Positions 7,848 through 16,885 of a stretch of 36,905 bases of DNA are shown here, piece by piece (position 1 is the stretch's first letter; the number at the start of each line of letters is the position of its first letter). The notes beneath the pieces are model-generated. The model was not told the DNA's origin and made no database searches. It saw only the letters and a list, made by a program, of their open reading frames with translations. The position numbers and the translations under genes are program-made. Location of the stretch: assembly GCA_018714695.1 (NCBI GenBank), contig DVNB01000069.1:1-36905 (forward strand), given 5' to 3'. The stretch comes from Candidatus Ornithomonoglobus merdipullorum (GTDB lineage: Bacteria > Bacillota > Clostridia > UBA1381).

Positions 7848-8768
7848 ATGGATTTTTTAATAAACAAGCATCTTTTTGCGGCGTACTGCGGATTGATATC
7901 AAGCGGCTATTCGTTGACAGATCTATCCGATATTGATATAAGGGCATTGTATAACAGGATACAAAAAATCACATTTGACTCTGAAATATCAACTTACTTT
8001 TCATTTGCAAAAACAAATACAATAGAAGTAAATCCGTATTATCCGAGAGGATCGGATCTGTCTGCTGCATGCTTCTTTCTTGAAAACGATATTAACGAAT
8101 ATATGGATTTTCTGAGATTTTGCAATTCTTCGAGTGCAAATGATGAGGAATTTATCAAGTGGATCAAAAATTTAAAAAAACCGCTTAAAGCAATTGAAAA
8201 CCATGCCGAATTTGGCTCATTATTTGCAGCATATGAACAGATCATAAACAATAGATTTGCGGATATCAACAGGCAGCTGCGAAACTTTAAAAACAAAATA
8301 AAAGACTTTTACGGCTTTGATGTACAGTTTGTGTTTGTGCCAAATCTGCTGCAGTCGAAATATCTTACGGATTTTGTGTTTAAAAATAACACATTGTATA
8401 TTATCTCAAACTCATTTTCGCAGACAGCGGCAGCGCATGAATATTTTCATATCGTATTAAATGGAAAAAAGAATCTATTAGGCAAGTTGATGAAACAAAT
8501 TGATATTGATAATTTTGTCGATACTGACGCAATGATACGTTTCGGTTATATGCAGGATGAGTCGGTAAACAGTAAGATCAATGCGATAGAAGATTGCATA
8601 ATACGCGCAATGTGCGGAGTTTTAACGGAAGATACAGAAGCATATTGTAAAATGAATATAGAATGCGGATTCATAGGTGTACCTGCGATGGTAGAAAAAA
8701 TAAAAGAGACAGACCTTTCATGTTTGGATATTGACAAAATCATTTCAAATATGGCAGAAATACATTGA
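7848..8768 (+). CDS. Putative HExxH zinc metallopeptidase, solitary
   Basis: 306 residues, family not recognised. The clearest signal is HEYFH at residues 197-201 (8436-8450) in the context TAAAHEYFHIVLNG, a canonical HExxH zinc-binding helix. A downstream Glu in NAIEDCIIRAM (about residue 248) could be the third ligand. There is no signal peptide or membrane segment, so it should be cytoplasmic. The N-terminal 150 residues are helical and unfamiliar. GAGAGGA ends about 8 bases before ATG 7848; a longer frame from TTG 7827 has no ribosome binding site. Codon use is AT-rich compared with neighbours. It has no operon partner. Peptidase activity is inferred from the motif only. Confidence 0.75.
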   Translation: MDFLINKHLFAAYCGLISSGYSLTDLSDIDIRALYNRIQKITFDSEISTYFSFAKTNTIEVNPYYPRGSDLSAACFFLENDINEYMDFLRFCNSSSANDEEFIKWIKNLKKPLKAIENHAEFGSLFAAYEQIINNRFADINRQLRNFKNKIKDFYGFDVQFVFVPNLLQSKYLTDFVFKNNTLYIISNSFSQTAAAHEYFHIVLNGKKNLLGKLMKQIDIDNFVDTDAMIRFGYMQDESVNSKINAIEDCIIRAMCGVLTEDTEAYCKMNIECGFIGVPAMVEKIKETDLSCLDIDKIISNMAEIH

Positions 8769-8770
8769 GG

Positions 8771-8848
8771 TAAGACAGAGGCTAGGGTGTGCCGCATCTT
8801 TGATGTGATCGACCGGTGACGTGGTAAAAGCGCCGCACCTCTGTCTTA
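8771..8848. terminator. Large hairpin between convergent genes
   Basis: TAAGACAGAGG (8771-8781) pairs perfectly with CCTCTGTCTTA (8838-8848), enclosing a partly paired 56-base interior. It lies between convergent genes ending at 8768 and 8876, so it probably terminates both transcripts. Confidence 0.65.
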
Positions 8849-8875
8849 TTGTATGGTAAACTATAGCTTCTATGC

Positions 8876-11800
8876 TTAAAAGTGGCGTTTCTCATTTGCT
8901 GTTCCGTCTTCTTTTAAAGAAGCTTTTTTAGTGTGGTTTTTCTTTAATATGATAAATATGCATGTTATGCCGCCAATTGCAAATAATGCTAAAATCAGCC
9001 ATTCAAGCTCAAAGCCTCTTTCTGTATACTTTATACAAGCCGTGCAGGAATCTCCCGTTATTTCCGTTACTATATATCTGCCGCGCTCGTCTGCCTCTGC
9101 ATGCTCCCATGATCCGTCCTTTAGCAGCCATACTTCTGCCTTGTTCTTGTTTTCGTTCAGTAAACGGATCTTTGTCCTATCTCCGTCCCGTAGCTCTGTG
9201 CCTGAGATCGTGATGTCATAAACCGACGCGTCCGCGCCCGCAGCCTCAGGCGGCTCTTCCGTGCCTGCGGTGACGTGCAGTTCCGCTTCATCGGTAAAGC
9301 TCCCTTCCGCCAGCGCGAGCGGAAGTTTTCCGCTGCCGTTCCGTTCAATGCTCTCGAGCGAAGTTATATAGGGACTGTATTCGCAGATGATCTCTATATC
9401 TCCGGTGACTGTTTCCGTGTCAGGCTGCTGCCATTTCCCGTAATACCCCTCTTTTTCGGGAGCCTTTGGATATTCGATCTCGGATGTGCTGCTCCCATAT
9501 TCTACATATCGTTCTTCAACGACCTCATCATCAGCCACAAATCTTACGGTGAAGCTGATGAATCTTGACGGTGTGCCGTCAATGCCCTTCATAGCGTCAA
9601 ATCCGGCAGGCTCCGCTATGCCGCCGTAGCTTATACCGTCGACCGCGCCCAGACCGTTATCGACAAAGAGATTTTGCGATAGACTATTTAAGTTTTCCGC
9701 GCCGCCGCATATCGCGCCGGTATTTTCTTCACCTTCTATTGTGACTATAGAGCAGCAGCAGGAAACGATATCGCCCTTGCCTGCTATACCGCCGGAATAT
9801 CGTTTGCCCCCAATTTCGCATTTTGCATAGCTGCGGCGGACGGAGGCTTCGCTTTTGCCTGCGATACCTCCTGTGTAATCTCCATCGGTGCTTTCGGCAT
9901 TGCCGTAATTCTCGCATCTGTAAACAGTTCCGAGTGTGGAATATCCGACGATGCCGCCGGTGCAGTCCAGCTTTCCGGTTATATGCCCATCGTTTATACA
10001 GGATTGCAGGATCGATTTTGTACGGTATGTAAATTCAAGAGTATCGGGCCGCTCTATATCGTCCTCGGGGTCATCGGCATACTCTATAGCCATGGCCCCG
10101 GCTATGCCGCCTGTGTTTCTGTCAGCCTCGACGGCGCCGCTGTTATAACAGCCCTCTATCTTGCCCTGCTTGGTCTTTTCTATGTCCTCATCCGAAACAT
10201 CGAGAACAAGATCTCCGTTCCTGTCATTGAGATCCTCGGCGCCGTCAGCGATAAGATCGGTTATCACGTTAAGCTGATCGCCTATGGCTTTGAGCTCATC
10301 TGTCAGTGTGTCTGTTCGGTCAGATACACTGTCTTTCAGCTCGCCGAGCTCGGCAGATATTTTTGAAACGGAGCCCGACAGAGAATCACTTGCGGTCTTG
10401 AATTCATCACCCAGCTTTTTAAATTCCGGCGTGTTTTCATCCGACAGGTCTTTAAGTATCTGTTCCATATCACCGAGCGCGTCTGTAATATCCGCCGCCG
10501 TGCCCGACATCTCATCAAGAGCGGACGCAAGACCATCCTTGGCAGTGTCAAGCTCGGCAATGGTATCATCTATATATTCTCCGGCGGCGTCATGCATGGC
10601 ATCCGCGGCATTTTCAAGATCTTCGAGGCTTTCCGAAACGTCCCCGCGGGCATCCGATAGACTGTCTTTTGTATCATCTGCGATGGCGGAGACGTCATCA
10701 AGATATTCATCCGCGGCATCATGAGCACTGTCTATAGCGTCGCTGAGCGCACTCAGTCCGTTCGATATATTATATATCGCGCTGTTCATATATTCTGCCG
10801 CGCGCTGCATATTATATGCCGCAGAGCGAAATTCCGAAAAGTTTATCTCAGCATTCACGAGCAGAGTGTCAAGACTCTCCTTAGCGGTATTGAGAGCGGA
10901 GATATATGCGGCGGTGTTTTCCGCTATCGTTTTTATATTATCACATACCGCCGCCGCGTTTATGCCTATGCTCTCAAGACTCTCGGGCTTTGAACGCAGT
11001 ATACCTTCTATAGTTTCAAGCGACTGTTTTATGGTTTGCTTTGAAGTGATCATTGTAGAGACAGATTCCGACAGCTCGCTTACGGCAGCTCTTACCTTGG
11101 TTTGATCCTTGAATCTGACCGCGTCCTCAAGATCATTGAGCGCGCGCACGGCGCGTCTTGCTGCGCGGTCGATATTGCTCTCTGCCCGCGACATCTCATT
11201 GACGGCAGCTCTTATATCGTCAAGCTCATCTCCGAGCTCTGGACGCTCAAGCTCTATGTCCTCAAGTATACCGGCAGCAGCGTCTAAGGAGTCCACCAGG
11301 CCGCCTGCACTGTCCTTTACGCTGTCAAGCTCTTCATCAAGCTCCGGAGCGTTTATGTCGGTATCTTCAAGCACATCCGAGATGTCATCTGCGGCGCTGC
11401 CGATCTTGCCGCCGCTGCTTTCAAGACTTTCAAATACCGGTATGAGCTTATCTATCGTGTCCGACAATATTGCCGCCTGCGCGTTTATCTCAGCGATATT
11501 GCCGTCTGCAAAGTCTGAGATATGATCAAGCATGGTCTCGGCATTGCCCTGCGCGTCCTCCGACAGCTCTGAAAGTCTTGTAAGACGCGCTTCTGTATCG
11601 TCACCCAGACCTTCGGCATCGGTTATGAAGCTGTCTGTCATTGTTCTTAAATTATCCAGCTCGCGGCGCACCGCCTTGAGAGTATCCTCAGATGTGTCGA
11701 GCACGACATACGGCTCCGCTTGACCTGTGATACCGCCTGTGTCCTTTCTGCCGCGTATGAGCCCGCGATTTTGACAGCCAAGTATGTATCCGGACTGCCT

Positions 11801-12643
11801 TCCGGCAATGCCTCCGACATTGTAGCCAACGTGCTGATAGCCTATGTCCGCATTATTTGTGCAGCCCTGTATTATTCCCGATGAATACCCGGCAATTCCT
11901 CCGGTGTCGCTGTGCCCTAAAGGACTGTATTCCTTGTTCTCTTCTCTGCTGAGTTTAAGATTTTCTATCAGTGCGCCCGCGTCTGTATCCGGCGCGGTCA
12001 CGGAGCCTTTGTCGTCCTCATATGAGGTGTTCACCTCGGCGCTGTTCACACAGTCAAAGACCGCCCCCTCGTTCCTGCCGGTGATACCTCCGGCAGAGTT
12101 CGTTCCTGTGATACTGCCGTATGAGCCGCAGCCGATTATTTTGCCGCTGTCTGTATTTATACCTGCGATACCGCCTATAACGTTTTCACCCTGTATTGTC
12201 CCATCAAATCTACATGACTCTATAATACCCGAATTTTCTCCCGCGATCCCGCCGATGTGCTCCATTGAGCCTCCGGGTAATATGTCTCCCTTTACATTAA
12301 GATCTGTGACTTTTCCCTCCGGCTGTATATATCTGAAAAGCCCCAAGTTTGAGCCGTCTTTTGTGATGCGCAGTCCTGATATAGTATATCCGTTGCCGTT
12401 GAAGGCGCCGCCGAAGGTGGGGACCGGCGAAAAGTCTGAGCCTTCAAGGCTGATGTCACATGTCAGCTCCGCGGTCTTTCCGCGCGACCATGAGTCGAGT
12501 GTGCAGTTTTTTGAAAACTCTATAAGTTCTTCTGTACTTGAAATGGTTATTGTCTCGGTTTGAGCGAATATCGGCTGCAGCGATGAAAGCGTGCATATGA
12601 TCAGCGCAGCCGCAAGAACGCCTGCAAGTATCCTATTCTTCAT
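8876..12643 (-). CDS. Large GLUG-repeat / coiled-coil surface protein with C-terminal anchor
   Basis: 1255 residues. Order: signal peptide (1-28, ending IFAQ); a first block of GLUG-type repeats (about 60-310, units such as GGIAGENSG and GGITGRNEG); a long alpha-helical, Asp/Glu/Ala/Leu-rich region with heptad character (about 315-800); a second GLUG block (about 815-1010); an InlB-like beta domain (about 1025-1085); a C-terminal domain; a transmembrane helix (about 1212-1232) and a short basic tail. It is therefore a type I cell-surface protein with an extracellular rod. GGAGGT lies 7 bases before the ATG, which overlaps the upstream transporter gene by 11 bases. Tight coupling to an RND transporter suggests a periplasm-like or wall-spanning partner for it, or a substrate handled by it (inference). 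Confidence 0.85.
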   Translation of the reverse strand: MKNRILAGVLAAALIICTLSSLQPIFAQTETITISSTEELIEFSKNCTLDSWSRGKTAELTCDISLEGSDFSPVPTFGGAFNGNGYTISGLRITKDGSNLGLFRYIQPEGKVTDLNVKGDILPGGSMEHIGGIAGENSGIIESCRFDGTIQGENVIGGIAGINTDSGKIIGCGSYGSITGTNSAGGITGRNEGAVFDCVNSAEVNTSYEDDKGSVTAPDTDAGALIENLKLSREENKEYSPLGHSDTGGIAGYSSGIIQGCTNNADIGYQHVGYNVGGIAGRQSGYILGCQNRGLIRGRKDTGGITGQAEPYVVLDTSEDTLKAVRRELDNLRTMTDSFITDAEGLGDDTEARLTRLSELSEDAQGNAETMLDHISDFADGNIAEINAQAAILSDTIDKLIPVFESLESSGGKIGSAADDISDVLEDTDINAPELDEELDSVKDSAGGLVDSLDAAAGILEDIELERPELGDELDDIRAAVNEMSRAESNIDRAARRAVRALNDLEDAVRFKDQTKVRAAVSELSESVSTMITSKQTIKQSLETIEGILRSKPESLESIGINAAAVCDNIKTIAENTAAYISALNTAKESLDTLLVNAEINFSEFRSAAYNMQRAAEYMNSAIYNISNGLSALSDAIDSAHDAADEYLDDVSAIADDTKDSLSDARGDVSESLEDLENAADAMHDAAGEYIDDTIAELDTAKDGLASALDEMSGTAADITDALGDMEQILKDLSDENTPEFKKLGDEFKTASDSLSGSVSKISAELGELKDSVSDRTDTLTDELKAIGDQLNVITDLIADGAEDLNDRNGDLVLDVSDEDIEKTKQGKIEGCYNSGAVEADRNTGGIAGAMAIEYADDPEDDIERPDTLEFTYRTKSILQSCINDGHITGKLDCTGGIVGYSTLGTVYRCENYGNAESTDGDYTGGIAGKSEASVRRSYAKCEIGGKRYSGGIAGKGDIVSCCCSIVTIEGEENTGAICGGAENLNSLSQNLFVDNGLGAVDGISYGGIAEPAGFDAMKGIDGTPSRFISFTVRFVADDEVVEERYVEYGSSTSEIEYPKAPEKEGYYGKWQQPDTETVTGDIEIICEYSPYITSLESIERNGSGKLPLALAEGSFTDEAELHVTAGTEEPPEAAGADASVYDITISGTELRDGDRTKIRLLNENKNKAEVWLLKDGSWEHAEADERGRYIVTEITGDSCTACIKYTERGFELEWLILALFAIGGITCIFIILKKNHTKKASLKEDGTANEKRHF

Positions 12644-14933
12644 TCGTCACACCTCCGTTTTTTAGCTTTTTTAAGCTGAATGACGTCTTATCTATTATGA
12701 AATCGCCAAGCACAAGAAGCTGCGGCAGTATACCCATAACGAGTACGATGGATATGACCGTTCCCCTGCCGAGCGCGATGCCTATGGATGAAACTGCGGG
12801 ATCGGAGGATAGCAGTCCTATCGCAAATCCCGCGGACGCGAGTATGGCACCAGATGTAAATATGGTCGGGAACGCAAGGTTCAGAGAGCTTTTTATCGCG
12901 TCAAGCTTGTTCATTTCACGTCTGAGCTCTGTATACCTGTTCGTTATAACTATAGCGTAATCTATATTGGCACCCATCTGTATCGAGCTCACAACAAGAT
13001 AGCTCATAAAGAAAAGCGGCTTATCCTGAAGAGTCGGAACGGAAAAATTCATCCAGACACTGCCCTGTATGACCAGTATGAGTATGAACGGAAGTCCCGC
13101 CGAACGGAAAGTGAAGATAAGAACTATCAGTACGAAAACTATGGACAGCACGCTTATTATCATATTGTCTCTTGCAAACGACTCCGACAGATCATGATTG
13201 CTCGTTGCGTTCCCCACAATCAGAACATCCTCACCGTAATACTTTCCTGCCGTGTCTCTTACGGTCGTCAGGAACTCAAAGGTTTCCTCACTCTCCTCGG
13301 GTATGTTAAGATCCATGACCAGCCGCGTGTGACTGCCGCTTTCGAGCTGTGCCTTTCCATCGTCAAGCAGCTCGTGCATATCGTCCAATTCCTCCTGCAT
13401 TTCATCATCAAGAGAGGCGTAGCCTTCCTCTGTAAGATCATATATAAAATCGAATATATCCAATAATGCTATCCTGTAGCCGTCGATCCCGCCGACGATC
13501 CTGCCGTATTCCTCCTTGTCTGCGGCATATGCCGAATATATAAGGCGTACTGTTTCTATATCCATATCCGTCAGCTCGGAAAACTCACGCGGGGTCAGGC
13601 TGTCTCCCACGGAATATCCGTCTGTTGCCTCTACGGAGGCAAGAGCGGTGACGGAATCCACCTGAGGGAAGGATTCAAGCGCGGACTTCAGCGTCTGTTC
13701 CTTTTCGTAGTCGCCTGACGGGATAAGGACGGCAAGCGTATTCGCTGTGCCGAAGGTTTCATCTATTCTCTCTTTTGCAAGCTGTGAATCGTTTTTTGTT
13801 ATCGTAGTAAGGTTTGTGTAGCTGTAAGCGTACGGACAATTATTTGAAAGAAAAAAGCCCGCAACCACAAAAACCGCAAATATCCAAGGAGTGATATATC
13901 TCGTTTTTACAACGATTTTGCTCACTGCTGATATATCGGGTACAAAGCTCTTATGGTGTGTTTTGTCTATCAGGCTCGAAAACGACATAAGAAGTCCCGG
14001 CATAAGAGTAAAAACTGTCATTATGCTTATGATGATAGCCTTTATAAGGACTATCGCCATGTCAAAGCCGATGCGGAACTGCATAAAGCCCATTGCCGCA
14101 AGACCGGAAAGCGTGGTAAGACAGCTTCCGGATATCTCCGGGATCGATTTGCACAGCGCCGTTATCACAGCCTCCCGCGCTTCCTTTGTCTCACGTTCCT
14201 CCGTATACCTGTGGCATAGGATTATTGCATAGTCTATCGCCAGCGCCAGCTGCAGGACCACCGCGATGGAGTTTGAGATAAAGGAGATGGTCCCAAACAT
14301 GAAATTGCTTCCCTTATTCAGTATTGCCGCCGTGCCGAAGGTCATGAGCAGGACGGGGACTTCCATATATGTGCGCGAGGTGATAAGCAGCACCGTTACG
14401 ATGATAACAACGGCGATGACCATGACAAGGTTCATTTCTCTTTCGGTGGTTTCCGCTTTTGTGTTGCCGAGTTCGGCTGATATGTACGTATCGTGATCCT
14501 TCAGCAGATCTTCTATTTCTGAGAGCGCGGTTTCACAGATGTCATCATCCGAGGTCCCGTCAAAGGTCACCGAAAACAATGCGGACATATCCGTATAGTG
14601 ATCCTCAGTATCATCAAATGCTATCTCCTTTACTCCGTCGATCTCCTCCATTTCATCACACAGAGCTTCGGCGGAGGCATAGGATATATTGTCGACCATT
14701 ACCTCTGCGGTCGCGTAGGTGATAAATTCTTCCTCCATTAATGTCAGTCCTCTGCGTGTCTCCGTTTCCTCGGACAGATAATCGGTCAGTGTGTTGTTGA
14801 CGGATACCCAGTTTGCGGAAATGGCGCTGAATACGATAAGCAGCAGATATATTACGTAAAACATCCTGCGCTTATCGACAATGAAAGCAGCGGCTGTTTC
14901 CAGCGGAGACGGCTTATTGTGCGCGGTGCTCAT
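12633..14933 (-). CDS. RND/MMPL family transporter
   Basis: 766 residues with two copies of a six-helix RND unit: an N-terminal helix, a large extracellular loop (about 45-165), a helix bundle, then a repeat of the pattern. Each half carries a conserved charged helix, AIDYAIILCHRY (Asp at 234) and ANIDYAIVITNRY (Asp at 658), the likely proton-relay positions. MMPL-type members export lipids, antimicrobials or cell-wall precursors using the proton gradient; the substrate here is unknown. The start is ATG 14933 because AGGGAGGA lies 6 bases upstream; the longer frame from 14975 has no ribosome binding site. It is co-transcribed with the GLUG protein and divergent from a TetR gene. Confidence 0.88.
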   Translation of the reverse strand: MSTAHNKPSPLETAAAFIVDKRRMFYVIYLLLIVFSAISANWVSVNNTLTDYLSEETETRRGLTLMEEEFITYATAEVMVDNISYASAEALCDEMEEIDGVKEIAFDDTEDHYTDMSALFSVTFDGTSDDDICETALSEIEDLLKDHDTYISAELGNTKAETTEREMNLVMVIAVVIIVTVLLITSRTYMEVPVLLMTFGTAAILNKGSNFMFGTISFISNSIAVVLQLALAIDYAIILCHRYTEERETKEAREAVITALCKSIPEISGSCLTTLSGLAAMGFMQFRIGFDMAIVLIKAIIISIMTVFTLMPGLLMSFSSLIDKTHHKSFVPDISAVSKIVVKTRYITPWIFAVFVVAGFFLSNNCPYAYSYTNLTTITKNDSQLAKERIDETFGTANTLAVLIPSGDYEKEQTLKSALESFPQVDSVTALASVEATDGYSVGDSLTPREFSELTDMDIETVRLIYSAYAADKEEYGRIVGGIDGYRIALLDIFDFIYDLTEEGYASLDDEMQEELDDMHELLDDGKAQLESGSHTRLVMDLNIPEESEETFEFLTTVRDTAGKYYGEDVLIVGNATSNHDLSESFARDNMIISVLSIVFVLIVLIFTFRSAGLPFILILVIQGSVWMNFSVPTLQDKPLFFMSYLVVSSIQMGANIDYAIVITNRYTELRREMNKLDAIKSSLNLAFPTIFTSGAILASAGFAIGLLSSDPAVSSIGIALGRGTVISIVLVMGILPQLLVLGDFIIDKTSFSLKKLKNGGVTNEE

Positions 14934-14953
14934 AAAATTCCTCCCTAAAATAG

Positions 14954-14982
14954 TTGACAAATGTTTATTAAACAACTATAAT
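14954..14982 (+). promoter_or_regulatory. Consensus promoter of the TetR gene
   Basis: Perfect TTGACA (14954-14959), a 17-base spacer and perfect TATAAT (14977-14982). The spacer contains the palindrome at 14962-14974. Confidence 0.88.
14962..14974. promoter_or_regulatory. Candidate TetR operator
   Basis: TGTTTATTAAACA is a perfect 6+1+6 palindrome between the -35 and -10 boxes of the TetR promoter. It lies just after the predicted start of the divergent RND transcript. A flanking TAGTTG...CAACTA pair (14951-14956, 14973-14978) has a different centre. Binding here would repress both directions; this is inferred from position and symmetry. Confidence 0.6.
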
Positions 14983-14985
14983 AGC

Positions 14986-15014
14986 ATTATACTATTGAAT
15001 GTCGGATAATACAA
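14986..15014 (-). promoter_or_regulatory. Promoter of the RND-GLUG operon
   Basis: Minus-strand TTGTAT (15009-15014), a 17-base spacer and TATAAT (14986-14991). The start near 14979 gives a leader of about 46 bases to ATG 14933. Confidence 0.75.
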
Positions 15015-15085
15015 TACACAATTTTGTCATGGGAGTTCAATACTCAACATCTGTGATCAGATGTGTTCATTTGGAGGAGAAATTC

Positions 15086-15658
15086 ATGAAAAAAAACGAG
15101 GACAGACGTGTCAGAAAGACAAAGAAGGCAATGACTGAGGCTCTTGCCGCTCTGCTTGAAAAGAAACCGCTGAATGAGATAAGCGTGCGGGAGATATCTG
15201 AAATTGCCGATATAAACAGAGGAACATTTTATCTTCATTACCGCGATATATACGATATGGTCGAGCGGCTGCAAAACGAGATATTTGAAGAATTCAATCA
15301 GATAGTAGACCAGCATGAGCCGAAAGCAAACAGTGAAGAGCTTTTTCCGATGCTGGTCGAGCTTATGAACTTATTATCCGAAAATGCTTCTCTTGCAAAG
15401 GTACTGATAGGAAAAAACGGAGACGCAGCATTTGTTGACAAGCTCAAAAATGTTGTCCGTGAAAAATGCTTTATAGACGTCAGAAAGCAGTTTGGCATAA
15501 AAAATGATGCCGAATTTAATTATTTTTATCATTACATTGTTTCGGGCTGTATCGGGATCTTCAGCGAATGGCTCAACAGCGGAATGAAGGAATCTCCTCA
15601 GGAAATGGCGGATTTTATAGGAAGGATGATCATAAGCAGCGTAAGGGCGGTGGAATAG
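15086..15658 (+). CDS. TetR/AcrR family transcriptional regulator
   Basis: 190 residues. The N-terminal 60 form the TetR DNA-binding domain: KTKKAMTEALAALLEKKPL, then SVREISEIADI and the diagnostic RGTFYLHYRD recognition segment (45-54). The C-terminal 130 are helical and would hold the ligand and dimer interface, as in TetR-like C-terminal domains of clostridial regulators. GGAGGAG precedes ATG 15086 well, while the frame from 14999 starts too near the predicted transcript start. It is divergent from the RND-GLUG operon and probably regulates it and itself through the intervening palindrome. The inducer is unknown. Confidence 0.9.
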   Translation: MKKNEDRRVRKTKKAMTEALAALLEKKPLNEISVREISEIADINRGTFYLHYRDIYDMVERLQNEIFEEFNQIVDQHEPKANSEELFPMLVELMNLLSENASLAKVLIGKNGDAAFVDKLKNVVREKCFIDVRKQFGIKNDAEFNYFYHYIVSGCIGIFSEWLNSGMKESPQEMADFIGRMIISSVRAVE

Positions 15659-15670
15659 ACCGCCCTTACG
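15640..15670 (+). terminator. Hairpin overlapping the TetR stop codon
   Basis: CGTAAGGGCGG (15640-15650) pairs with CCGCCCTTACG (15660-15670) around a 9-base loop that contains the TAG stop. It is GC-rich with no T-run, so it may be a weak terminator or an mRNA stabiliser. Confidence 0.5.
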
Positions 15671-15738
15671 GCTGTGCGGGATATAGTTCGAGACTGTTTA
15701 AAAAGTCTGAAAATAGCAAAAAAAATTTAGAAATCCTA

Positions 15739-15767
15739 TTGTTTTTTTCTGTGATTTATATTAAAAT
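15739..15767 (+). promoter_or_regulatory. Promoter of the ydjGHI-like operon
   Basis: TTGTTT (15739-15744), a 17-base spacer and TAAAAT (15762-15767), 25 bases before ATG 15792. No sigma-W-type TGAAAC/CGTA pair is seen. Confidence 0.55.
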
Positions 15768-15791
15768 AGAAGTATATTAGGTGGTGATCAA

Positions 15792-16871
15792 ATGGAGGAT
15801 ATCAAGAGCTTTCATTGTCCGTGCTGCGGCGCGCCGCTTGTGTTCAGCGGCGGAAAGCAGAAGCTCCACTGCGAGTCGTGCGGCAATGACTTTGAGCCGG
15901 ACGCGGTGAGGGAGTTTGCCGAGGATGATGAACGGACTAAGGCTGATTCTAAGTATGACTGGACCGATTACGAGCCGCGTAAGTTCGGCGCGGCGGAGGG
16001 ACGGATGCTCGCGTCGTATTCATGCCCGTCATGCGGGGCGGAGATAACGGGCGATATCAATATGGGCACGTTTATATGTCCCTACTGCGGTAATTCGTCG
16101 GTGGTCATGCATACTTTTTCCGGCGCGTATATGCCCGATTATGTTATACCGTTTAGGATAGATAAAAAAGAGGCGATGAAGCGATTCCTTGACAATGCCA
16201 AGGGCAAGATATTTATTCCAAAGCAGTTCAAGGAGAGCGCAAAGCTCAAGGAGATAAGCGGGATGTATGTCCCGTTCTGGATGTTCGACTGCGATGTGAC
16301 CGGCGAGGCGACGTTCCGCGGGATACGCGTCCGGTCGTGGAGTGACGGCAGTTACAATTACACGCGCCACGATCATTATATGCTCTACAGAAGCGGCAGC
16401 GCGGTCTTTAAGAACGTGCCCGTGGACGCGTCAACTAGGGCAGAGGATCAGTATATGGACAGTCTTGAGCCGTTTGACTATAACGATGCGATGGACTTCA
16501 GCACGGCATACCTCGCTGGCTATCTTGCCGACAAATACGATGTGTCGGCGGAGGAGAGCATTAAAAGGGCGAACGAGCGGATAAAGCAGTCATTTGCCGA
16601 TATGCTGAGGAGCACAACAGCAGGCTACGGAACAGTTTCGGTGAACGGGACGAGAGTTGAGTTTTCTAACGGCAGGATAAGATATGCGCTGATGCCGGTG
16701 TGGTGGCTCAATATAAAATATAAGGATAAGATGTACAGGTTTGCGATGAACGGTCAGACGGGTAAGGCTGTGGGCGATTATCCTGTCTCACGGTCAAAGC
16801 TTGCGGCGTTCTTCTGCGGCACATTTGCGGTGTTAGGCGCCGCTGCCGCGGCGATCTGGTATTTTATTTGA
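15792..16871 (+). CDS. Zinc-ribbon membrane protein, YdjG-like
   Basis: 359 residues. Two zinc ribbons lie at the N-terminus: Cys9/Cys12 with Cys27/Cys30, and Cys78/Cys81 with Cys96/Cys99. Then comes a conserved domain starting YVIPFRIDKKEAM and containing GMYVPFWMFDCDV, and a single C-terminal transmembrane helix (about 337-359). Such proteins are often misnamed PriA-like because of the ribbons; there is no helicase motif. The order ribbon protein, TPM protein, SPFH protein matches ydjG-ydjH-ydjI of B. subtilis, which with PspA (YdjF) form a membrane-stress complex. The ribosome binding site is AGGTGG. The next coding region begins 14 bases later. Confidence 0.8.
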   Translation: MEDIKSFHCPCCGAPLVFSGGKQKLHCESCGNDFEPDAVREFAEDDERTKADSKYDWTDYEPRKFGAAEGRMLASYSCPSCGAEITGDINMGTFICPYCGNSSVVMHTFSGAYMPDYVIPFRIDKKEAMKRFLDNAKGKIFIPKQFKESAKLKEISGMYVPFWMFDCDVTGEATFRGIRVRSWSDGSYNYTRHDHYMLYRSGSAVFKNVPVDASTRAEDQYMDSLEPFDYNDAMDFSTAYLAGYLADKYDVSAEESIKRANERIKQSFADMLRSTTAGYGTVSVNGTRVEFSNGRIRYALMPVWWLNIKYKDKMYRFAMNGQTGKAVGDYPVSRSKLAAFFCGTFAVLGAAAAAIWYFI

Positions 16872-16885
16872 GAGCGGAGGATAGG

